In this document: positions 59,137 to 64,000 of the stretch, in pieces | Numbering within the stretch: position 1 is the stretch's first letter | How the letters are laid out: each line of letters begins with the position of its first letter | Source of the DNA: Chitinophaga sp. H8 | Lineage (GTDB): Bacteria; Bacteroidota; Bacteroidia; Chitinophagales; Chitinophagaceae | Assembly (NCBI RefSeq): GCF_040567655.1 | Contig: NZ_JBEXAC010000003.1 | Span: 248,001-312,000, forward strand | Length of the DNA: 64,000 nt | Direction: 5' to 3' | Program-made: the position numbers and the translations under genes | The notes under the pieces: model-generated | Told to the model about the DNA's origin: nothing | Seen by the model: only the letters and a program-made list of their open reading frames with translations | Databases searched by the model: none

Positions 59137-59427
59137 TTATTTCTTAATGATTTTCGGAACTTTAAAATACTGGTCATTGCGGGAGGGCGCGTTTAACAAA
59201 CCTTCTTCCCGGCTGATGGAAGGGACCACGGCATCTTCCCTGAAAACATTATAGTCTTCCGTTAAATGGAGCAAAGGCGCCACTTCCGTAGTGTCCAGCT
59301 CATTCAGCTTCTCCACAAAGGTAATCATGCGCTGCAAATCGCCTTTGATTTCGGATTTCTCCTCCTGGTTAAACTCCAGTCTGGCCAGCTCAGCTAATTG
59401 TTGCACCAGGGCATCATTCACTTCCAT
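59137..59427 (-). CDS. gatC: Glutamyl/aspartyl-tRNA amidotransferase subunit C
   Basis: 96 residues from the ATG at 59425-59427; an in-frame TTG two codons earlier is less likely. [49 protein letters not shown] is the GatC helix pair, and the end [24 protein letters not shown] holds the family C-terminal motif. GatCAB converts Glu-tRNA(Gln) or Asp-tRNA(Asn) to the amidated forms. gatA and gatB are not in the window. A TTAATTTG box directly precedes the gene. Confidence 0.92.
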   Translation of the reverse strand: MEVNDALVQQLAELARLEFNQEEKSEIKGDLQRMITFVEKLNELDTTEVAPLLHLTEDYNVFREDAVVPSISREEGLLNAPSRNDQYFKVPKIIKK

Positions 59428-59560
59428 ATTCAAATTAAATGAAAAAATAATAAAAGATAAGTTATAATTATGATGGTTTCCTCAAAAATAGGGATAAACG
59501 GGAGAATGTACTAATGGTCCGTCATTCACCTCCTCATTTTTTATTAACTTGCGCCCTTAT

Positions 59561-60565
59561 ATGGCAACAGAAAAAGAAATAGTGGTGAGCGGTATTCGCT
59601 CGACCGGTTTTTTACACTTGGGTAATTATTTTGGAGCAATCCGCAACTATATCCGGATGCAGGAAGATTTTAACTGTTACTTCTTTGTGGCAGACTGGCA
59701 CTCCCTGACTACCCATCCCGATCCTAAAGATTTACGCGGCAATGTATTGCGTGTACTGGCAGAAAATATAGCGTCCGGCCTGGACCCTGAAAAGGTAGCT
59801 TTATATGCTCAAAGCGATATTCCTGAAATTGCAGAATTGTACCTGTTACTGAATATGCTGGCCTATAAGGGGGAGCTGGAAAAAGTACCCACTTTTAAGG
59901 ATAAAGTACGCTTAAGCCCGCAAAACGTAAATGCAGGGTTATTAACTTATCCTGTACTGATGAGTGCAGACATTATGATCCAGCGTGCGGTAAAAGTACC
60001 TGTGGGTAAAGACCAGGAGCAACACCTGGAAATGACCCGTAATTATGCACAACGTTTTAATAACCGGTATGGTTATTTATTCCCGGAGCCGGTAGCCTTT
60101 AATTTTGGCGACAACCTGGTGAGAATCCCCAGTCTGGATGGTTCCGGTAAGATGAGCAAAAGCGAAAATGAAATGGCTACCCTTTATCTGGCAGATGAAG
60201 ATGATATGATCCGAAAAAAGATCATGAAGGCCAAAACAGACAGCGGTCCGGCTGCGCCTGATGCGCCCCGTCCGGAATCTATTGTAAACCTGTTTCAGTT
60301 AATGAGCCTGGTATCAGCACCCGATACCCTGCAGTTTTTTGAAACCGCTTATGATAACCAGTCTATCCGTTACGGTGATATGAAAAAACAACTGGCGGAA
60401 GATATGGTCAATTTTATTGCGCCTATCCGTAACAAAGCCAGGGATCTGCAGCAAAATCCCGGATACCTGAACAGGATCATGAGAGATGGTGCTGCTAAAG
60501 CAAGAGAAAATGCGGCACAAACTTTGCAACAGGCGAGAAAACTTATTGGTATCAATTATTATTGA
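59561..60565 (+). CDS. trpS: Tryptophanyl-tRNA synthetase
   Basis: 334 residues from the ATG at 59561; four codons upstream in frame lack support. It is a class I synthetase: HLGN (19-22) is the HIGH-type signature, and KMSKS (197-201) closes the ATP loop. STGFLHLGNYFGA and YPVLMSADIMIQRAVKVPVGKDQEQHLEMTRNYAQRF are TrpRS-specific blocks. It charges tRNA(Trp). The gene lies 120 bp away from gatC, divergent. It is followed by a deoxynucleoside kinase. Confidence 0.96.
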   Translation: MATEKEIVVSGIRSTGFLHLGNYFGAIRNYIRMQEDFNCYFFVADWHSLTTHPDPKDLRGNVLRVLAENIASGLDPEKVALYAQSDIPEIAELYLLLNMLAYKGELEKVPTFKDKVRLSPQNVNAGLLTYPVLMSADIMIQRAVKVPVGKDQEQHLEMTRNYAQRFNNRYGYLFPEPVAFNFGDNLVRIPSLDGSGKMSKSENEMATLYLADEDDMIRKKIMKAKTDSGPAAPDAPRPESIVNLFQLMSLVSAPDTLQFFETAYDNQSIRYGDMKKQLAEDMVNFIAPIRNKARDLQQNPGYLNRIMRDGAAKARENAAQTLQQARKLIGINYY

Positions 60566-60646
60566 TAATATGGGTTATTATTGATATTATGAGGACGGGT
60601 AGTGTGATTGCTACTCATTGCATTTACTTCTTACGATTTATAAAGC

Positions 60647-61282
60647 ATGGCAAAACAAAATAAGATCAAGCACATAGCAGTAGCCGGAAACATTGGCGCC
60701 GGTAAAACTACGCTTACTGAAATGCTGTCAAAGCATTATAAGTGGATTCCACAATTTGAAGATGTAGAGCACAACCCGTACCTCAACGATTTTTATGAAG
60801 ATATGCCCCGCTGGTCGTTCAACCTGCAGGTGTACTTCCTGAATGGCAGGTTAAAACAATTACTGGAAATACAACATGGCAAAGATGTAGTGATCCAGGA
60901 CCGTACTATTTATGAGGATGCGCACATCTTTGCGCCCAACCTCTATGAAATGGGCCTGATGACCAAAAGAGACTTTGACAACTATTTCAATTTCTTTGAA
61001 ACCCTGAAGTCGATGGTGAAACCACCGGACTTGCTGATCTACCTGCAGGCATCTGTACCTACCCTGGTAGCGCAGATACAAAAAAGGGGGCGGGAATATG
61101 AAGAAAATATCCGCCTCGATTACCTGAAACGCCTCAACGAATACTACAATAACTGGATCGATAAATACCAGGAAGGCCCCTTGCTGATCATTGATATCGA
61201 TAAAAATAAATTCCCTGAGAGCGATGAAGACCTCGGTGAAATCATTTCAAAAGTAGACGCTCAGTTATACGGACTTTTCTGA
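60647..61282 (+). CDS. Deoxynucleoside kinase (dNK family)
   Basis: 211 residues. Walker A GNIGAGKT (14-21), FEDVEHNPYLNDFYED (substrate and base-stacking region), QDRTIYED (84-91, catalytic DR pair) and KRGREYEENIRLDYLKRLNEYYNNW (lid) define the deoxyadenosine/deoxyguanosine/deoxycytidine kinase fold. It phosphorylates salvaged deoxynucleosides; base preference cannot be told from sequence. The gene lies 81 bp after trpS. Confidence 0.9.
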   Translation: MAKQNKIKHIAVAGNIGAGKTTLTEMLSKHYKWIPQFEDVEHNPYLNDFYEDMPRWSFNLQVYFLNGRLKQLLEIQHGKDVVIQDRTIYEDAHIFAPNLYEMGLMTKRDFDNYFNFFETLKSMVKPPDLLIYLQASVPTLVAQIQKRGREYEENIRLDYLKRLNEYYNNWIDKYQEGPLLIIDIDKNKFPESDEDLGEIISKVDAQLYGLF

Positions 61283-61450
61283 TTTTATTTTTTTAAGTAT
61301 ATTGCTGTTAGTGCTCTTTGTGTAAAGAGCAGGTTGACCCATTTTGGTATCACCTACCATCATAACTTTTCCACTTTAATGAGTTAAAAGTATACCCCCT
61401 GCAGGTGGCAGGCAGTTTTTGCTATGCCTGATCGGTATACCTGTAAATGA

Positions 61451-61475
61451 ATACCTGTTGTACGGCAACAGGTAT
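61451..61475 (+). promoter_or_regulatory. Hairpin upstream of the HhH-barrel gene
   Basis: ATACCTGTTG and CAACAGGTAT pair perfectly over 10 bp around a TACGG loop, 27 bp before the ATG at 61503. There is no T tail. A second small hairpin GCTCTTT / AAAGAGC lies at 61313-61330. Confidence 0.4.
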
Positions 61476-61502
61476 CACGATTGTCATTAAATGAACCCCC
61501 AT

Positions 61503-63563
61503 ATGAAACCCCTTTATGTATCCATTGTTTATGTATTGTTATCCACATGGGCATCTGCACAACAACCGGAAGAAGCATTGCCGGATATGCAGGAAAGCAT
61601 GCTGGAAGAAGCTGCCGCAGCAACTGATATGGTACCGGAAGATGATACCCAATGGCAACGGCTTTCTATTTATGCCCGCCGCAAATTATCGCTTAATACT
61701 GCCGATGAAGCGGCTTTGCAATCATTGGGATTACTGCATCCTTTGCAGATAAACAGTTTTTTAGCTTACCGGCAACTAATGGGTAAGCTGGTCAGTATTT
61801 ATGAATTGCAGGCAATACCAGGATTTGATCAGGAGCTGATCCGGCAGTTGTTACCTTATGTGGCAGTAGGCAATGACCTGGCACCACATTACACGCTCCG
61901 GGATTATATGCGTAATGGAGAACATAGTTTGTTGCTGCGTTATAGCCGGCAGCTGGAACGCGCAAAGGGATACCTTAAAAAAGAAGCTGCGGCTCCCCAT
62001 TACCTGGGCAGCCCGGATAAGCTATTGCTACGGTACCGGTATAGTTTTCCGCAGTATGCCAGCTGGGGAATCACAATGAAGAAAGATGCCGGCGAACAAT
62101 TTTTCAAAGGCGCACAACGGGCCGGATTTGATTTTTACAGTGCCCATTTATTTATCCGTAATTACAGAAAAATAAAAGCACTGGCGCTGGGTGATTTTAC
62201 GGTGAATATGGGGCAGGGGCTGGTCAACTGGCAGGCACATGCCACAGGGAAAAGTGCGGCTGTCATGAATATGAAAAGGGAAGGCGAAGTGTTACGGCCT
62301 TACTCAGCTACCGGTGAGTTTAATTTTTTCAGGGGCATAGGTATTACGGTGCAACAAAAAGCCTGGCAGCTAACGGGATTTCTTTCCCACCGGCAACTGG
62401 ATGGTAATCTGCTGCCACCTGATTCACTATGGAAAGAAGGACATATATCTTCCATCATCATGGGAGGATATCACCGGGCTGCTAATGAGCTGGCGCATCA
62501 AAATACCGTGCAACAATTATCGGGAGGTGGCAATCTGCAATACAACGGCAACCGGTGGAAGGTAGGGACCAATGTTATTTACCATCATTTATCCCTGCCA
62601 TTGCAGAAAAAACAAGCACCCTATAATCAATTTGAATTTAGTGGGCAGGAAGCAGGCAGTGCCAGTATTGATTATGCAGGCTACTGGAAAAATGTTCACT
62701 TCTTTGGAGAAACCGCCATGAGTTATAATGGCCATATGGCTACTGTAAATGGTATCCTTACCAGTATATCGCCGAGGGTGGATATGGCGTTATTATATCG
62801 TAATTATCATCCTGCTTATCAAGCCATGTATAGCAATGCTTTTGGCGATGGTTATAAAGCCGCTAATGAAAGTGGAGTATATATAGCCGCAACGGTAAAT
62901 ATTACCCCACAGCTGAAAGTAAATGTCTATGCAGACCTATTCCGGTTTCCCTGGCAGAAGTTTAAGATCAGTACGCCTTCTGACGGACAGCAACATTTAC
63001 TATTGTTCACGTACAGTCCTTCCAAACGTCTGATGGCCAGCATACGGTATCGTGCTGAAAGCGGTGCTGCCAATATTCCTACAGCGGATACTGCCCGGTT
63101 GATGAAGATAGTAATGCCAGTGACTAAACGAAATATCAGATGCCAGCTGCAGGTAGCTCCCGGCCAGGAGATAACCCTGCAAAGCCGGTTGGAAATAAAT
63201 TACTATCGCACGCTTTATGGCAAACAAACAGGATGGATGGCATATCAACAGGTGCGATATAAACCTAAAAAAGTACCGGTAAGTATCACCTGCCGGTTAA
63301 CTGCGTTTAGTACTACCAGTTATGACAGCCGTATTTATACAATAGAAAGCAGTGTGCTGTATGATTATGCTTTATCACAATTGTATGGAAAAGGCTGGCA
63401 GTATAATACCACGGTTAAATGGCGTGTCAGAAAAGGGTTGTCCTGCTGGGTACGGATACAACAGGTGTTTTATGCAGATACAGCCAGCATTGGCAGTGGC
63501 TGGGATCAGATAAACGGGCATAAAAAATCGGTAGTACAATTGCAAGTACAGCAGTTATTCTAG
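61503..63563 (+). CDS. Helix-hairpin-helix protein with predicted outer-membrane barrel
   Basis: 686 residues from the ATG at 61503, where the signal peptide starts (MKPLYVSIVYVLLSTWASAQ); the in-frame ATG at 61491 adds four residues. Residues about 50-130 contain tandem helix-hairpin-helix modules (LSLNTADEAALQSLGLLHPLQINSFLAYRQLMGKL, then LQAIPGFDQELIRQLLPYV). From about 150 to the end the pattern is that of a large outer-membrane barrel (many short beta segments, ending KKSVVQLQVQQLF). This HhH plus barrel arrangement is seen in Bacteroidota; function unknown. The N-terminal HhH would lie in the periplasm, unusual for a fold normally used to bind DNA. Confidence 0.8.
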   Translation: MKPLYVSIVYVLLSTWASAQQPEEALPDMQESMLEEAAAATDMVPEDDTQWQRLSIYARRKLSLNTADEAALQSLGLLHPLQINSFLAYRQLMGKLVSIYELQAIPGFDQELIRQLLPYVAVGNDLAPHYTLRDYMRNGEHSLLLRYSRQLERAKGYLKKEAAAPHYLGSPDKLLLRYRYSFPQYASWGITMKKDAGEQFFKGAQRAGFDFYSAHLFIRNYRKIKALALGDFTVNMGQGLVNWQAHATGKSAAVMNMKREGEVLRPYSATGEFNFFRGIGITVQQKAWQLTGFLSHRQLDGNLLPPDSLWKEGHISSIIMGGYHRAANELAHQNTVQQLSGGGNLQYNGNRWKVGTNVIYHHLSLPLQKKQAPYNQFEFSGQEAGSASIDYAGYWKNVHFFGETAMSYNGHMATVNGILTSISPRVDMALLYRNYHPAYQAMYSNAFGDGYKAANESGVYIAATVNITPQLKVNVYADLFRFPWQKFKISTPSDGQQHLLLFTYSPSKRLMASIRYRAESGAANIPTADTARLMKIVMPVTKRNIRCQLQVAPGQEITLQSRLEINYYRTLYGKQTGWMAYQQVRYKPKKVPVSITCRLTAFSTTSYDSRIYTIESSVLYDYALSQLYGKGWQYNTTVKWRVRKGLSCWVRIQQVFYADTASIGSGWDQINGHKKSVVQLQVQQLF

Positions 63564-63730
63564 CGGAATTGTAGAATAAAAACACCTTGTTTTTGGCTAT
63601 TTTTTCAGGTTAAGTAATTGATAACCATATTTGTAAGTCGTTTGGTTAATGAATTGTTAAATTAAACTTGTTGTTGATTTGATTTTTTTCCTAAATTGCC
63701 AGTACGTTCAACCAAAATCTAAATCATTTT

Positions 63731-63853
63731 ATGAAGGAGTCCTACCTCTTTTATACTGTGCTTATGAGCATAACCTGCATTTCCGCGCATCTTTGCCTGC
63801 AATCAGCGTTATCAACCACCGGAACAATGACCATTATCACAGCAATTACTTAA
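63731..63853 (+). CDS. Possible 40-residue signal-peptide-like reading frame
   Basis: MKESYLFYTVLMSITCISAH and a short tail, ending at TAA (63851-63853). The N-terminal half looks like an export signal. It could be the broken start of a larger exported protein or a chance frame; an overlapping frame (63679-63903) is equally weak. The 437-bp end of the window (63564-64000) otherwise holds no gene that I can support. The ATG at 63996 may start the next gene, but only one codon is visible. Confidence 0.2.
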   Translation: MKESYLFYTVLMSITCISAHLCLQSALSTTGTMTIITAIT

Positions 63854-64000
63854 AGTCAATTTATTTGTTATTGGGCGGACCGTATGCTATTCATAATGCT
63901 TAACCAATGTTAAAACAACGCAGTTAACTGGCCAACACTATAGACGATTTCCATGACACAAGACTGAACCATTCGTTTAACAGTAAAATTAATCTATGAC

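Noticed and set aside
63679..63903. 74-codon frame at the window end
   Set aside because: It starts at a TTG, contains no domain and competes with a frame that begins with ATG and a signal-like stretch; neither is supported enough to call.
63996..64000. Start of a next gene at the right edge
   Set aside because: Only ATG and two bases are visible, so nothing can be said.

Overview
The window looks like a chromosomal segment of a Bacteroidota bacterium, most likely of the Chitinophaga/Chitinophagaceae type. This is a judgement from protein style and signals, not a database match. The supporting signs are many TAnnTTTG-type -7 promoter boxes, few Shine-Dalgarno sequences, type IX secretion (T9SS) cargo with gliding-type C-terminal domains, PorP/SprF partners, a Bacteroidetes-type ECF sigma/FecR pair, a citrate synthase of the mitochondrial-like class, and TonB receptors with a carboxypeptidase-like N-terminal domain.

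Layout. 1-7.2 kb: a cut glycosyltransferase, then tgt, an LptF/LptG-type permease, gltA and recG. 7.4-12.8 kb: a 1225-residue T9SS cargo protein, its PorP/SprF partner and a small outer-membrane barrel. 13.1-15 kb: a two-gene cassette probably for an aminophosphonate. 15.1-21.3 kb: two head-to-head LOG-family proteins, an O-methyltransferase, a GH73/LysM wall hydrolase, hpt and a vWA protein. 21.3-27.1 kb: a Na+/solute symporter and two 23S rRNA methyltransferases (RlmK-like, RlmI-like) around grpE-dnaJ. 27.2-37.4 kb: a tiny protein that is almost only a T9SS tail, a peroxiredoxin, PorP/SprF and two giant PKD-repeat proteins. 37.5-44.1 kb: a TPMT-like methyltransferase overlapping an exported rhodanese-thioredoxin fusion, and two TonB siderophore-type receptors with a shared upstream element. 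44.2-49 kb: M32 carboxypeptidase and an ECF sigma-FecR-STN operon without SusC/SusD. 49.4-63.6 kb: mostly housekeeping genes (Nif3-like, zinc ribbon protein, TPR protein, recN, fabI, lolD-like, pduO-type, ABC ATPase, gatC, trpS, deoxynucleoside kinase, helix-hairpin-helix barrel protein) with a MntA/HepT-type toxin-antitoxin pair between them.

The structure least explained by genes is a family of intergenic inverted arrays of 7-bp units (TTAGCTN on the left, AGCTAAN on the right), often with a conserved inner AATGCAGCG / CGCTGCATT flank. Seven copies or part-copies lie at 683-1024, 2192-2275, 25693-25858, 32228-32459, 38791-38848, 54703-54877 and 58171-58437. Several supply the stop codon of the upstream gene and three end just before a TAnnTTTG promoter box. 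Two separate 11-bp tandem arrays (841-890 and 49025-49117) occupy similar intergenic sites. These repeats, the paired operator-like element of the two TonB receptors, and the ECF-FecR-STN locus without a receptor are the observations most worth following. No tRNA, rRNA, CRISPR array, insertion sequence or prophage was seen.
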